From contig NZ_JARZAG010000001.1 in assembly GCF_029892155.1 (NCBI RefSeq), positions 62,001-126,000 on the forward strand: a DNA stretch of 64,000 bases, in the 5' to 3' direction. Shown here one piece after another: positions 1 through 7,628 of the stretch; within the stretch, counting starts at the first letter, position 1, and each line of letters begins with the position of its first letter. A model generated the notes under the pieces. That model saw only the letters and a list, made by a program, of their open reading frames with translations. It searched no databases and had not been told where the DNA came from. The translations under genes were made by a program, and so were the position numbers. This stretch comes from Kitasatospora sp. GAS204B. GTDB taxonomy: Bacteria; Actinomycetota; Actinomycetes; Streptomycetales; Streptomycetaceae.

Positions 1-234
1 AGACCACCAGCGGCCGAGGTGACTCGGCCGGCTCGGTAAACCCCACCTGGAGCAAGGTCAAGATCGGTGCCCTCGGGCACCGTGCGCGGGTGTTCGAGGG
101 CTGCTCGCCCGAGCTCGCGGGTAGACCGCACGAGGCTGTCGGCAACGGCAGCCCTAGATGGATGGCCGTCGCCTGGGCCCGCGCAAGCAACCCAGGAACA
201 GAACCCGGCGTACAGGCCGGCTCGTCCGCCGCTA
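1..234 (+). ncRNA. rnpB: RNase P RNA (class A), 3' portion; 5' part lies outside the window
   Basis: The catalytic RNA of ribonuclease P, which matures tRNA 5' ends. The conserved block GGTAAACCCCACCTGGAGCA near 35-54 corresponds to the P4/J region GGTAAACTCCACCCGGAGCA of bacterial RNase P RNA. The distal hallmark CCTAGATGGATGGCCGTC lies at about 153-170 (E. coli CCTAGATGAATGACTGTC), and ACAGAACCCGGCGTACAGGCC follows at 198-218 (E. coli ACAGAACCCGGCTTATCGGTC). The order and spacing fit the last 230 or so bases of the RNA. No protein-coding interpretation is needed. The exact 3' end is inferred at about 230-236, just before the terminator hairpin. Confidence 0.95.
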
Positions 235-247
235 GCTCGGCTTTACC

Positions 248-287
248 TCGGAAAGGGCCTCTGACCTGTGTCGGAGGCCCTTTCCGA
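248..287 (+). terminator. rnpB terminator hairpin
   Basis: A perfect 14-bp stem (248-261 with 274-287) encloses a 12-base loop. It lies about 15 bases beyond the predicted 3' end of the RNase P RNA. There is no T-tract, which is usual in actinomycetes. From here to 386 I see no gene. Confidence 0.85.
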
Positions 288-386
288 TCTTCCAGGGGGC
301 AGCCGCGTCAGCCGGTGAAACGTCCCTCGAAAGTCCCTCGGACCGAGTGACGGACGCCTGTCATGAGACCGATACCTGGCAGTAGG

Positions 387-866
387 TCAGTCGTGGTCGT
401 ACACGGTCACGGCGATGCCGCGGTCCGCCAGCCGTGCGAGGACCAGCGGTTCGACCCGCTCCCATCGGCCGCCCGCCAGCCCGCAGCCGATGCGGGGCAT
501 ATGGACGGACGCGGCGAGCTCGACCACGCGTTCGGCGAGGGTGTCCAGAGCGGTGTCGATGGCTTCGTAGCGCACGGGGACGCCCTTGCTGCCGGTGCGT
601 GTTCCGTGCTGGCCGATCATGTTGGCGACCCACAGCAGCCGGTTGACCTGCACCACCTGCACGGCGCCGAGGCCGAAGTCGTTGCCCGCCCGCTCACGGT
701 GCCATCGCCGGTACGCCGTCTCGGGCTCGGGCCAGCGTCGGGAGACGGCCAGGACGAAGCCCTTGCCCCAGCCGCCCAGGTCGTTGCAGACATGCGCGAT
801 CACTTTCGGGCCCTTGCCCAGCGGCGTGGTCGCGTCGCCCCGCACGTACTCGATCCCCGTTGCCAT
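387..866 (-). CDS. macro-domain protein (TARG1/ALC1-like ADP-ribosyl hydrolase family)
   Basis: A 159-residue single macro domain. The fold binds ADP-ribose and usually removes ADP-ribose or acetyl-ADP-ribose adducts. Visible signatures are the N-terminal GDAT segment, the loop AHVCNDLGGWGKGFVLAVS that contacts the distal ribose, and the phosphate loop PRIGCGLAGGRW near the C-terminus. This resembles the macro family of small stand-alone actinobacterial proteins, not DarG, and no DarT toxin gene is adjacent. The ATG at 866 is chosen because the family begins right before the first beta strand; an in-frame ATG at 890 adds eight unconserved residues. The gene diverges from the ATP-grasp gene across about 115 bases that must hold both promoters. 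Substrate unknown. Confidence 0.82.
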   Translation of the reverse strand: MATGIEYVRGDATTPLGKGPKVIAHVCNDLGGWGKGFVLAVSRRWPEPETAYRRWHRERAGNDFGLGAVQVVQVNRLLWVANMIGQHGTRTGSKGVPVRYEAIDTALDTLAERVVELAASVHMPRIGCGLAGGRWERVEPLVLARLADRGIAVTVYDHD

Positions 867-980
867 GCCGTGCACCGTAGCGGGCGGCACTGACGAACGA
901 GGCTGTGGATATCCACTCGTCCTGGGTTCGGGACGGCCACTACGGTGGGCAGTCGATCAGCTGAACGAAGGAGGGCAACG

Positions 981-1838
981 ATGCCCCTGACGCGTTACCC
1001 AGTTCGTCAGACGGGTGCTGAGATCCTCCTGACGTCGGCGCAGCTGACCAGCACGAGCCGGCTGCTCGCCGAAGCCGCCGAGCGCCGTGGCTTCGAGGTC
1101 ATGACGCTGGACGGTCCGCTGGCCCCGGGGGAGCTGACGGGCCGGATCGTGCACTGGTACGGCGGTCCGCTGCTGGCCGACCGGATCGCCGGTCGGCTGG
1201 ACCTGGCGTTGCTGGAGCCCGCCGACGACTGGCTCAGCGGCCTGCCCGAGGAGTTCACCGGCCGCCGCATCGAGTTGACCACGCTGTCGGAGGCATGGAC
1301 CGCACGTCGCCCACTCTTTGTGAAGCCGCCGAGTGACAAGCAGTTCCCCGCAGCGGTCTACGCCGACGGCAGTCGGCTTCCCCGCGAGGGCGAGCGGATC
1401 GGCCCCGATACGGCGGTGCTGCTCTCCGAGGTGGTGACTTTCGCTGTCGAGTTCCGGTTGTTCGTGCTGGACTGGCAGCTGGTCACCGGCAGCCGCTATG
1501 CCCGTTACGGACGTCTGGACACCGCGCCGTTGGACGGGAACCGTGACGAGGCGGCGGTGCGTGCTTTCGCGCAGAGGCTATTGGCGGCGGAGCGTGGTTC
1601 GCTGCCGAGCGCGGTGGCCGTCGATGTCGGCCTTGTCCAGGACCCGGACACCGGTCGCGAGCAGTGGGCGGTCGTCGAAGCGAACATGCCGTGGTTCGCC
1701 CACAGTTATGCCGCCGATCCGGACGCCGTCCTCGACGTCGTCCTGCGCGCGACTGGGCCACGCGGCGAGGTCGCCCCGACTGACCAGCGGTTCCTGAGGG
1801 GACAGGCCTCCGTGGAGCCGGCGCGCCACTCCTACTGA
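981..1838 (+). CDS. ATP-grasp domain protein (DUF4343-like)
   Basis: A 285-residue protein with a C-terminal half like a compact ATP-grasp fold. [10 protein letters not shown] (about residues 114-123) resembles the nucleotide-binding lysine strand. [16 protein letters not shown] (about 148-163) and [22 protein letters not shown] near 238-259 resemble the acidic, metal-binding core. Such proteins ligate a carboxylate to an amine or thiol through an acyl phosphate; the substrates here are unknown. The start at 981 is supported by AAGGAGG at 969-975. The stop overlaps the convergent yoeB stop by seven bases, so the two transcripts run into each other. It sits in a small accessory patch with macro-domain and toxin-antitoxin genes. 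Confidence 0.65.
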   Translation: MPLTRYPVRQTGAEILLTSAQLTSTSRLLAEAAERRGFEVMTLDGPLAPGELTGRIVHWYGGPLLADRIAGRLDLALLEPADDWLSGLPEEFTGRRIELTTLSEAWTARRPLFVKPPSDKQFPAAVYADGSRLPREGERIGPDTAVLLSEVVTFAVEFRLFVLDWQLVTGSRYARYGRLDTAPLDGNRDEAAVRAFAQRLLAAERGSLPSAVAVDVGLVQDPDTGREQWAVVEANMPWFAHSYAADPDAVLDVVLRATGPRGEVAPTDQRFLRGQASVEPARHSY

Positions 1839-2092
1839 TAGTGGTAGCGAGCCTTGAGGATCTTCACTTCCTTCTCGTCGGCTCGGTACACCAGGCGGTG
1901 TTCGTCATCGATTCGGCGTGACCAGTAGCCGGCCAGGTCGCCCTTCAGCGGCTCGGGCTTTCCGATCCCGTTGAACGGGTCGCGTTGGATCTCGCCGATC
2001 AGGCGGGTGATCCGCTGAGCCATCTTCCGGTTCGATCCGAGCCAGAACAGGAAGTCCTCCCAGACGTCCGGATCGAAGTGGATGCTCCTCAC
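1832..2092 (-). CDS. yoeB: YoeB-family mRNA interferase toxin
   Basis: An 86-residue RelE-superfamily toxin, full length for YoeB. These toxins bind the ribosomal A site and cleave mRNA during translation. By hand alignment the catalytic residues are present: Glu47, Arg66 and His84 match E. coli Glu46, Arg65 and His83, and the C-terminus RYHYQ matches the conserved RYHY tail. It is the second gene of a toxin-antitoxin pair: its ATG overlaps the antitoxin stop by four bases, giving translational coupling with antitoxin first. It appears intact and likely active. Confidence 0.95.
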   Translation of the reverse strand: MRSIHFDPDVWEDFLFWLGSNRKMAQRITRLIGEIQRDPFNGIGKPEPLKGDLAGYWSRRIDDEHRLVYRADEKEVKILKARYHYQ

Positions 2093-2361
2093 ACCTCACC
2101 GGCCAGGGCTTCCAGCTCTTCCATGGTCTTGGTGGCGCCGGGGTGGCCGACCCTGTCGCGGGCGACGGCCTCCATGAGCCGCTGGGCATTGGCGGGGGAG
2201 CGCAGGAGATAGATCGTCTCCTGCCACGAGTCGTAGTCCTCGGCGGACATGAGGACTGCGTCCCCGCTCTTGGAGGTGATCCTTACCGGGGTGTGGTCAT
2301 CGTTGACCTTTTTGATCAACGGGAAGAGCTGCGTGCGTGCCTCGCTCGCGCTGATCGCCAT
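2089..2361 (-). CDS. yefM: YefM-family antitoxin (Phd/YefM)
   Basis: A 90-residue antitoxin that neutralises YoeB and represses its own operon. The N-terminal DNA-binding part begins [19 protein letters not shown], a typical YefM sequence, followed by [18 protein letters not shown], the conserved dimer segment. The acidic C-terminus ([12 protein letters not shown]) is the toxin-wrapping tail. It precedes yoeB with a four-base overlap. Three GTAC cores directly upstream (2394-2421) are good operator candidates for cooperative autoregulation with the toxin. Confidence 0.95.
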   Translation of the reverse strand: MAISASEARTQLFPLIKKVNDDHTPVRITSKSGDAVLMSAEDYDSWQETIYLLRSPANAQRLMEAVARDRVGHPGATKTMEELEALAGEV

Positions 2362-2393
2362 CGGCGTGCCTTCCGCGTAAAAAGCAAGTTTCC

Positions 2394-2421
2394 GTACTGT
2401 AATGGTACGAGTTTCTGGTAC
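2394..2421. promoter_or_regulatory. putative YefM/YoeB operator (three GTAC cores)
   Basis: GTAC occurs at 2394, 2405 and 2418, spaced 11 and 13 bases, just upstream of the antitoxin start. Known YefM-YoeB operators contain TGTACA-like palindromes about one helical turn apart, so these are plausible autorepression sites. The assignment is inferred from position and core sequence only. Confidence 0.5.
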
Positions 2422-2505
2422 CAGATGCCACTAGCCTCGCTCCTTGCGACGATCGGTGTGCTCGCCGGGCAGGCGACCGGCCCGCCCGGAAGTGGTGACG
2501 CTCCG

Positions 2506-3540
2506 TCAGTTCACGGTCGGGATACCCTCCGCCCGCCCGGCGAGCAGGGCCGCGAGGTGGTCCGCGCAGCGTAGTGCGGCCGTGGTCATCGCGGTCCTGG
2601 TCATGCCGGCGACGTGTGGGGTGAGCAGCGCGTTCGGCAGGTCGAAGAGGGGGGAGGCGAAGGCGGCGTGCTCGTGCTCGAAGGTGTCCACGGCGGCGGC
2701 CGCGAGCGGGTGTTGCGGATCGCTCAGCGCGTCGGCCAGGGCGCGCTCGTCGACGATGCCGCCGCGTGCGGTGTTCAGCAGGATCGCGCCGGGCGGCAGC
2801 AGCGCCAACTCGGCCTCGCCGATCAGGTGGTGGGTCCGCGCGGTGAGTGGCAGATGCAGCGAGACCACCTGACTGACCGTCAGCAGCTCTCGCAGGTCGC
2901 CGTCGCGACCGATGCCGTGGACCGTCATGCCGAGCGCCGCGGCTTTGCTCGCCAGGGTTCGCCCGATCAGGCCCAGGCCGACGATCCCGAGTGTCAGTTC
3001 CGACAGCTCCGCCACCGGAGTCACGCTCGGCGGCCAACTTCCTTGATGTGAAGCCTGGTTGTGCGAGGCGAGCCGCCGGGTGAGGGTGAGCAGCTGGGCC
3101 AGCGCGAACTCGGCGACCCCGGTGGCGTTGGAGCCCGGGGTGTGGGTGACGGTGATGTCGTGCGCGGTGGCGGCGGACAGGTCGACGTGGTCGGTGCCCG
3201 CCCCGGCGCGGCCGATCACCCGCAGCGGATGGGCCAGCGCCGGATCGGTCGCCGCCGCCAGGAAGGCTGCGCGCAACGGCGGCCCGGAGCGGGACTTGAC
3301 GGCGTCGTGGCCGAGGCCGGACGCGACGTTCGCGGTGATCAGCTCCCGCTCGTCGAAGGCGTCGAAATCGGTGAACGCCACCCGTCCGTCCCACGCCGCC
3401 CGCACCGCCGCGCGCTCGGCGGCGGGCACCCGGCGCAGGTTCAGGGTGGGGGAGAGGCCGTGATCGAGCAGCCGGGCCAACTCCCGGTCCAGCAGCGGGC
3501 CCGGTGCCGCGTCGATGAGCAGGACGCGCGTCTGTGCCAT
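2506..3540 (-). CDS. D-2-hydroxyacid dehydrogenase (NAD-dependent)
   Basis: A 344-residue member of the D-isomer-specific 2-hydroxyacid dehydrogenase family (phosphoglycerate dehydrogenase-like), interconverting 2-hydroxy and 2-keto acids. The Rossmann motif GIVGLGLIG lies near residue 190. Substrate-binding and catalytic landmarks follow in order: NTARGGIVDE (Arg), an acidic residue in DTFEHE, and LTPHVAG (His). The N-terminal substrate domain has the GRAGAGTDHVD loop typical of SerA relatives. Nothing nearby suggests a serine pathway, so the true substrate is unknown. The transcript reads away from the CYTH gene 54 bases upstream, possibly from the same promoter. Confidence 0.85.
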   Translation of the reverse strand: MAQTRVLLIDAAPGPLLDRELARLLDHGLSPTLNLRRVPAAERAAVRAAWDGRVAFTDFDAFDERELITANVASGLGHDAVKSRSGPPLRAAFLAAATDPALAHPLRVIGRAGAGTDHVDLSAATAHDITVTHTPGSNATGVAEFALAQLLTLTRRLASHNQASHQGSWPPSVTPVAELSELTLGIVGLGLIGRTLASKAAALGMTVHGIGRDGDLRELLTVSQVVSLHLPLTARTHHLIGEAELALLPPGAILLNTARGGIVDERALADALSDPQHPLAAAAVDTFEHEHAAFASPLFDLPNALLTPHVAGMTRTAMTTAALRCADHLAALLAGRAEGIPTVN

Positions 3541-3594
3541 GCAGCCCCCTCGGCCGTAGTCGTCCCAGTCTGTCGGTGTGCCCGGCTGCCCGGC

Positions 3595-4110
3595 TCAGAT
3601 ACCGTACTCGGCCAGCCAGCCCAGCAGTTCGCCGCGCTCGGCCCGGGCCAGCCGGCCGCCGGTGAAGCGCGGGTCCGTGGTCACCTCCGCGACGGCCGCC
3701 ACGGGTGGGCGGAAGGCGTGGGCCGCCTCGTCGCTGTCGAACTCGGCCTCGGCGAGCACCAGTCCGCGCAGCGGGCCGTCGAAGACGTCGATGCCCAGCG
3801 GCGGCACGCCGAGCCGGGTCTTGTCGAGGGTGGCCGCGGGGAGGGCCGCGAGGACCTCGTACTCGGCCCGGGTCAGATAGGTGTTGGTGATCAATCCCTG
3901 GACGGGGCCGGGGTGTTCGGCCGGGATCTTCTGGGTGAGCTTGTAGATCGGCGCCGCGCCGTCCGGCTCGACCATCATCCGTAGCCGCAGCCGGGTGCCG
4001 TCGAGATAGCGGTCGGCGATCCGGCGGGTCGCGGTGACGGCGGCGGGTGGGGGCGGGGCGGCGAGCAGGAAGCGGCGCTCCCGCTCCACGCGTGCGTACT
4101 TGTCGGACAT
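3595..4110 (-). CDS. CYTH-domain protein (triphosphate tunnel metalloenzyme family)
   Basis: A 171-residue single CYTH domain, similar to small bacterial triphosphatases and class IV adenylate cyclases. The N-terminal ExExK signature appears as ERERR (about residues 9-13), with Arg in place of the usual Lys. Further tunnel residues are in RLRLRMM (about 40-46), IYKLTQKI and LAEAEFDS. The likely reaction is hydrolysis of inorganic or nucleoside triphosphate, but the motif change leaves activity uncertain. It may form a short operon with the dehydrogenase downstream on the same strand. Confidence 0.8.
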   Translation of the reverse strand: MSDKYARVERERRFLLAAPPPPAAVTATRRIADRYLDGTRLRLRMMVEPDGAAPIYKLTQKIPAEHPGPVQGLITNTYLTRAEYEVLAALPAATLDKTRLGVPPLGIDVFDGPLRGLVLAEAEFDSDEAAHAFRPPVAAVAEVTTDPRFTGGRLARAERGELLGWLAEYGI

Positions 4111-4220
4111 GCCTCCACCTTGGCGTCCCGCACCCCACTCCGGGAAATCGGAAGCGCCGGTGGATCGGCTGTGGCAGGGTGCGGACGGTCACGTCAGTAC
4201 GGCCGACCCAGGAGTGTTCG

Positions 4221-4847
4221 ATGGCGCTGCCCGCCCGACTGGTCCCGCTGCTCGCGGAGTTCGACTTCGGCTGCGAACGCCTGACTCACCGGATGGCGGG
4301 CCCCGGGGTCGACAGCGGCAACGGCACCGAGGTCGCCGTCAGCCCGATGACCGACGCCGAGTACCGCTGGGAGCCGGTGCCTGACTGCTGGTCGATCCGC
4401 CGCCGCTCGGACGGACCCGGCTCGCGGGCGACGCTGCTGGTCGGCGCGGGCGACTGGGGGCGCGACTCGGCGCCGAGCCCGCATCCGGTGCCGCCACCGT
4501 TCACCACCATCGCGTGGCGCCTGGGCCACCTCGCCGAGATGCTCACCCTCCGCGCCGACCACACCAACGGCAGCCGCGCCCTGACCCGGGACGAGTACCG
4601 ATTCCACGGCGACGCCGCCGGCGCGGTCGCCGCCTTCACAGCCGGCGCCGCGGCCTGGCGCGCGGCGCTGCTCGACGCCGACGACGCCGCGCTCGACGAG
4701 GTCGGGCGCAGCCGCTACCCGTACGGCGGCGACCCGGAGGAGCGGTTCCTGGACGTGGTCTGGTGGGTCAACCAGGAGGTCGTCCACCACGGCGCCGAGA
4801 TCGCCCTGCTCCGCGACCTCTATCTGCACCGCGCCCAGCTGCGCTGA
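4221..4847 (+). CDS. DinB-superfamily protein
   Basis: A 208-residue four-helix DinB-like protein, a fold that often carries a three-histidine metal site and includes mycothiol-dependent S-transferases. The domain is recognised by the helix TTIAWRLGHLAEML (about residue 95) and the C-terminal helix NQEVVHHGAEIALLRDLY. GHL and VVHHG supply candidate metal ligands. The start at 4221 follows AGGAG at 4210-4214; upstream in-frame ATGs at 4047 and beyond overlap the divergent CYTH gene and lack the domain's usual beginning. In actinomycetes such proteins often act on electrophiles with mycothiol; that role here is inferred. Confidence 0.8.
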   Translation: MALPARLVPLLAEFDFGCERLTHRMAGPGVDSGNGTEVAVSPMTDAEYRWEPVPDCWSIRRRSDGPGSRATLLVGAGDWGRDSAPSPHPVPPPFTTIAWRLGHLAEMLTLRADHTNGSRALTRDEYRFHGDAAGAVAAFTAGAAAWRAALLDADDAALDEVGRSRYPYGGDPEERFLDVVWWVNQEVVHHGAEIALLRDLYLHRAQLR

Positions 4848-4895
4848 CCCGCCGTGAGTCGTGACCGCAGAAGTCGGCCCGGTCGACTTCCAGCT

Positions 4896-5030
4896 CCTCG
4901 ACTCGCCCCGCTCGATCACGGCCGGCAGGCTGCCGTGCACCCCGTGGTCGAAGACCAGCCGCCCGCCGGGGCGCAGGTCGACCCTGGTGAGCGGGCCGCT
5001 GCCGAACCAGCTGCCGAGGAACTCGGGTGA
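4896..5030 (-). pseudogene. relic of an SRPBCC (AHSA1-type) gene
   Basis: About 45 residues on the minus strand read SPEFLGSWFGSG, then RVDLRPGGRLVFDHG and HGSLPAVIERGES. This is the core of activator-of-Hsp90-ATPase-like SRPBCC proteins, which usually read LRPGGRLVFDHGEHG. The frame then loses similarity and no intact start or C-terminal helix can be joined to it. A start-like segment with GAGGGACTCC before ATG lies upstream near 5085, but in another frame. This is best read as a deleted and frameshifted gene. It occupies most of the otherwise gene-free stretch 4848-5195. Confidence 0.55.
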
Positions 5031-5097
5031 GCAGCTCCCAGACCCGCTGATGCGCGGCTAAATGCGCTACCTGAGGGCTGCACATGGAGTCCCTCGT

Positions 5098-5117
5098 GTG
5101 CAACCGATTAGTTGCAC
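5098..5117. promoter_or_regulatory. 7-bp palindrome GTGCAAC-N6-GTTGCAC
   Basis: A perfect inverted repeat with a six-base spacer sits immediately upstream of the start-like end of the SRPBCC relic. Many SRPBCC genes are paired with ArsR-type repressors that bind such sites. It may therefore be an orphan operator left when the genes decayed. Confidence 0.4.
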
Positions 5118-5180
5118 GTCGGGGAGTGGCTGGGCTGCGGACCCGGACCCCCGAACGGGTGACACCGCGCGCGAGCCGGT

Positions 5181-5221
5181 TGCTGTCGGTGTGCCATGGG
5201 AGCCATGGCACACCGACAGCA
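5181..5221. repeat. 19-bp perfect inverted repeat with 3-base loop over a start codon
   Basis: 5181-5199 is the exact reverse complement of 5203-5221, with GAG between. Both candidate ATGs of the small gene (5196 and 5205) fall inside the arms. As RNA this would form a very stable hairpin hiding the start; as DNA it could be an operator. Confidence 0.9.
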
Positions 5222-5372
5222 CTGGCTGATCCGCTTCACCGACGAGCTGATGACGCTGACCGACGATCTGACCCAGGAGCAGGCCGCCGACTTCGTCCGG
5301 CGGGTCTACGCGGCCGGGCACGAGGCGGGCGTGGCCGAGGCGGCGGAGGAGAACCGGCGCGAGCGGGAGTGA
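5196..5372 (+). CDS. small hypothetical protein, 55-58 residues
   Basis: A short soluble protein: from the second ATG (5205) it reads MAHRQHWLIRFTDELMTLTD, then QEQAADFVRRVYAAGHEAG and an acidic/basic tail ending RRERE. It is probably all helical. Codon use has strong third-position GC, supporting real coding. Starts at 5196 and 5205 are in frame and both lie in the 19-bp palindrome; neither has a clear ribosome binding site. It ends 12 bases before the convergent hemC stop. I do not recognise a family. Confidence 0.6.
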   Translation: MGAMAHRQHWLIRFTDELMTLTDDLTQEQAADFVRRVYAAGHEAGVAEAAEENRRERE

Positions 5373-5384
5373 GTCCGGCGCGGC

Positions 5385-6329
5385 TCAGTGCGGGATGCTG
5401 TCGATCAGCTCCCGCGCCCCTTGCCGCAGCAGTGCCACCGCCACCGAGGTGCCCAGTGTCGCCGGGTCCAGCGGGCCGGCCCACTCGTGGGCGTCCAGTA
5501 CCGTCTTGCCGTCGGGGGTGAAGACCCGGCCGCGCAACGAGAGCCGGCCGTCCCGCTCGGCGCGCGCGTAGCCGGCGATCGGGCTGTTGCAGTGGCCCTG
5601 GAGGACGTGCAGGAACATCCGCTCGGCGGTCGTCTCGCGCCAGGCCGCCTCGTCGTTCAGGCCGCGCACCGCCTCGATGGTGGCCGCGTCCTCCTCGCGG
5701 CACTGCAGGGCGAGCACGCCGGCGCCGATCGGCGGGCACATCGTCTCCAGGCTCAGCACCTCGCTGATCTGCTGCTGCTCGCCGATCCGGGCCAGCCCGG
5801 AGGCGGCCAGCAGCAGGGCGTCGGCCTCGCCGGCGGCCAGTTTCGCCAGCCGGCTGTTGGCGTTGCCGCGCATCGGCACGCAGCTGAGATGCGGGTGGCT
5901 GACGGCCAGTTGGGCCACCCGGCGGACCGAGGAGGTACCGATCCGGCTGCCCGGCGCCAGCTGATCGAGGGTCAGGCCGTCGGGGTGCACCAGGGCGTCG
6001 CGCAGGTCGTCGCGGCGCAGCACGGCGGCGAAGACGGTGCCGGCGGGCAGCGGCCGGTCGGCGGGCACGTCCTTGACGCAGTGCACCGCGACGTCCGCCT
6101 CGCCGGCCAGCAGCGCGGCGTCCACCTCCTTGGTGAACGCGCCCTTGCCGCCGAGCGCCGCGAGCGAGCCGGTCCAGCGGTCGCCGGCGGTGGTCACGGG
6201 GACCACCTCGGTGCGGATCTCGGGGTGCAGGACGGCCAGTTCGGCCCGGAACCGCTCGACCTGGGCGAGTGCCATCGGAGAGGAGCGAGAGACGATCCGC
6301 AGCACATCGGGGAGGGAAGACGAGTCCAT
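5385..6329 (-). CDS. hemC: hydroxymethylbilane synthase paralogue (HemC-like)
   Basis: A 314-residue porphobilinogen deaminase, normal length. The family enzyme polymerises four porphobilinogens into hydroxymethylbilane using a dipyrromethane cofactor bound to a cysteine. That cysteine is present as Cys247 in [13 protein letters not shown], and the catalytic Asp is kept in VHCVKDVP (Asp87). The pattern RGNANSRL replaces the usual RGNVDTRL, and VHC replaces VHS, so the protein is diverged. No hemA, hemD or hemB is nearby. Streptomycetes often carry a second, unlinked hemC; whether this is the housekeeping copy cannot be told from the window. Confidence 0.85.
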   Translation of the reverse strand: MDSSSLPDVLRIVSRSSPMALAQVERFRAELAVLHPEIRTEVVPVTTAGDRWTGSLAALGGKGAFTKEVDAALLAGEADVAVHCVKDVPADRPLPAGTVFAAVLRRDDLRDALVHPDGLTLDQLAPGSRIGTSSVRRVAQLAVSHPHLSCVPMRGNANSRLAKLAAGEADALLLAASGLARIGEQQQISEVLSLETMCPPIGAGVLALQCREEDAATIEAVRGLNDEAAWRETTAERMFLHVLQGHCNSPIAGYARAERDGRLSLRGRVFTPDGKTVLDAHEWAGPLDPATLGTSVAVALLRQGARELIDSIPH

Positions 6330-6465
6330 GCCGACCAGCCTAGCCGGGGGTCCTGCTCCGATCGACGGAAGCCGACGACGATTCCCGCACGCCGCCCGCG
6401 CGTTCGAAACAGCCCGGGCTACGGTGCAGCGTTTCGCGGTGCGCCGCCGCCAGGCCCTGCCGGCC

Positions 6466-7509
6466 TCAGTGACCCATGCACGGGCAGGTGGTCATCAGCG
6501 CCTCGACGGCGGCGACGTACCCCGGGTTGGGGATCACCGAACTGCCGGTGGTGACGCCGGTGCTCGGGTCGGTGACGGTGTTGTAGTGCACGTTGCCCGC
6601 GCCCGCGTTGTAGGCGGCGATCACCAGGTCGAGCAGCGGGTTCTTGCCGGTGGTCGGGTCGGGCGTCAGGTCGTACGTGCCGCCGAAGTCGGAGTCGCCG
6701 TAGTACGCGACCAGTTCGTCCAGCAGCTCGGCACCGAGGTCGGTGTTGCCGGCCAGGGTCTGCACGTCGTTCTTGGTGCCGAACTTGCCGTTCATCCAGG
6801 GCGCGGTGGCCGGCATGATCTGCATCGTGCCGATTCCGCCGTCGCAGGCCAGGATGGTCGACTGCCAGCCGCTCTCCTGCCAGGCGACCGCCTTGACCAG
6901 GTTGACCGGCAGGGCCGGCATCCGGTCGGTGCCGCCACTGCCCAGGGTCAGCGTGCGGGCCTTGCCGGCGGCGGCGGTCAGTGCGGCGGCGACATCGGCG
7001 TCGGCGGCGTTGGTGCCGGTGTAGGACGGCTTGCAGCTGCTCTGCAGCGGCGGGACCCCTGGGGCGGCCGCCGGCGGCGGGGGTGCGACCGGGCCGGGCT
7101 TGGTGGTCGGCGCGGGTGCGGGTGCCTGCGGCTTGGCCGGGGGTGCGGCGCTGGTGGCGGGCGCGGCGTTGTTCTGGGCGCCGCTCGGCGTGGTGGCGCG
7201 GGAGGCGCTCGGCGCGGGGCTGTGCGAGGCGCCGCGCGAGGGGCCGGCCGAACTCGTGGCGCTGGGCGAGGCGGTGAGGGAGGCGCTCGCGGACGGGCTG
7301 GGTGCGGCCGGGTCGCTCGCGGACGCACTGGCGGTGGGCGAGGCGGTGAGGGAGGCGCTCGCGGACGGCCCGTCCGCGACGGTCACCGTGCCGGCGGTGG
7401 CCGTGCGGTGCCCGTGCCCCGAGCCGGTGATCCCGTAGGCCGTCAGCGCTCCCGCCGCGGTCACCGCTATCAGGCCCGCCGCGACCTTCTGTCTGTTGCC
7501 GATCCGCAT
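6466..7509 (-). CDS. secreted lytic transglycosylase (SLT domain)
   Basis: A 347-residue exported murein hydrolase. An N-terminal signal or anchor ([20 protein letters not shown]) is followed by about 120 residues of Ser/Ala/Pro-rich linker that probably spans the wall. The C-terminal SLT domain has the catalytic Glu in VAWQESGWQ, the [16 protein letters not shown] segment and the [10 protein letters not shown] motif, all diagnostic. It would cleave the MurNAc-GlcNAc bond to form 1,6-anhydro ends. The start at 7509 (MRIGNRQK) is preferred over 7542 because it directly precedes the signal sequence and follows a GGGG-rich stretch. Two cysteines near the end (CPC) may form a disulphide. Confidence 0.88.
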   Translation of the reverse strand: MRIGNRQKVAAGLIAVTAAGALTAYGITGSGHGHRTATAGTVTVADGPSASASLTASPTASASASDPAAPSPSASASLTASPSATSSAGPSRGASHSPAPSASRATTPSGAQNNAAPATSAAPPAKPQAPAPAPTTKPGPVAPPPPAAAPGVPPLQSSCKPSYTGTNAADADVAAALTAAAGKARTLTLGSGGTDRMPALPVNLVKAVAWQESGWQSTILACDGGIGTMQIMPATAPWMNGKFGTKNDVQTLAGNTDLGAELLDELVAYYGDSDFGGTYDLTPDPTTGKNPLLDLVIAAYNAGAGNVHYNTVTDPSTGVTTGSSVIPNPGYVAAVEALMTTCPCMGH

Positions 7510-7628
7510 CTTCCCCGCCCCCGTCGCCTGTCCTACGGTCAAAGAAGCCGTAGCGTACCGCCGGGTGGCGCCACTCCCGAGGGTGGGGCCGGGCAGGCGT
7601 GGTAGCGGGGTGCGGTGGGGTGTGTCGG

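Noticed and set aside
440..460. GGTTCGACCC, similar to a tRNA T-arm
   Set aside because: It lies inside the macro-domain gene and no acceptor or anticodon arms can be formed around it.
387..2361. A DarTG-type toxin-antitoxin pair using the macro-domain protein
   Set aside because: No DarT gene is adjacent, the macro protein is of the short TARG1/ALC1-like type, and the nearby toxin is a YoeB with its own antitoxin.
2297..4192. A 631-codon open frame opposite the dehydrogenase and CYTH region
   Set aside because: Its product is Arg/Pro/Gly-rich with no domain; it is a high-GC shadow of the two real genes in another frame.
5385..6329. Haem biosynthesis cluster
   Set aside because: Only a hemC paralogue is present; neighbours are unrelated.
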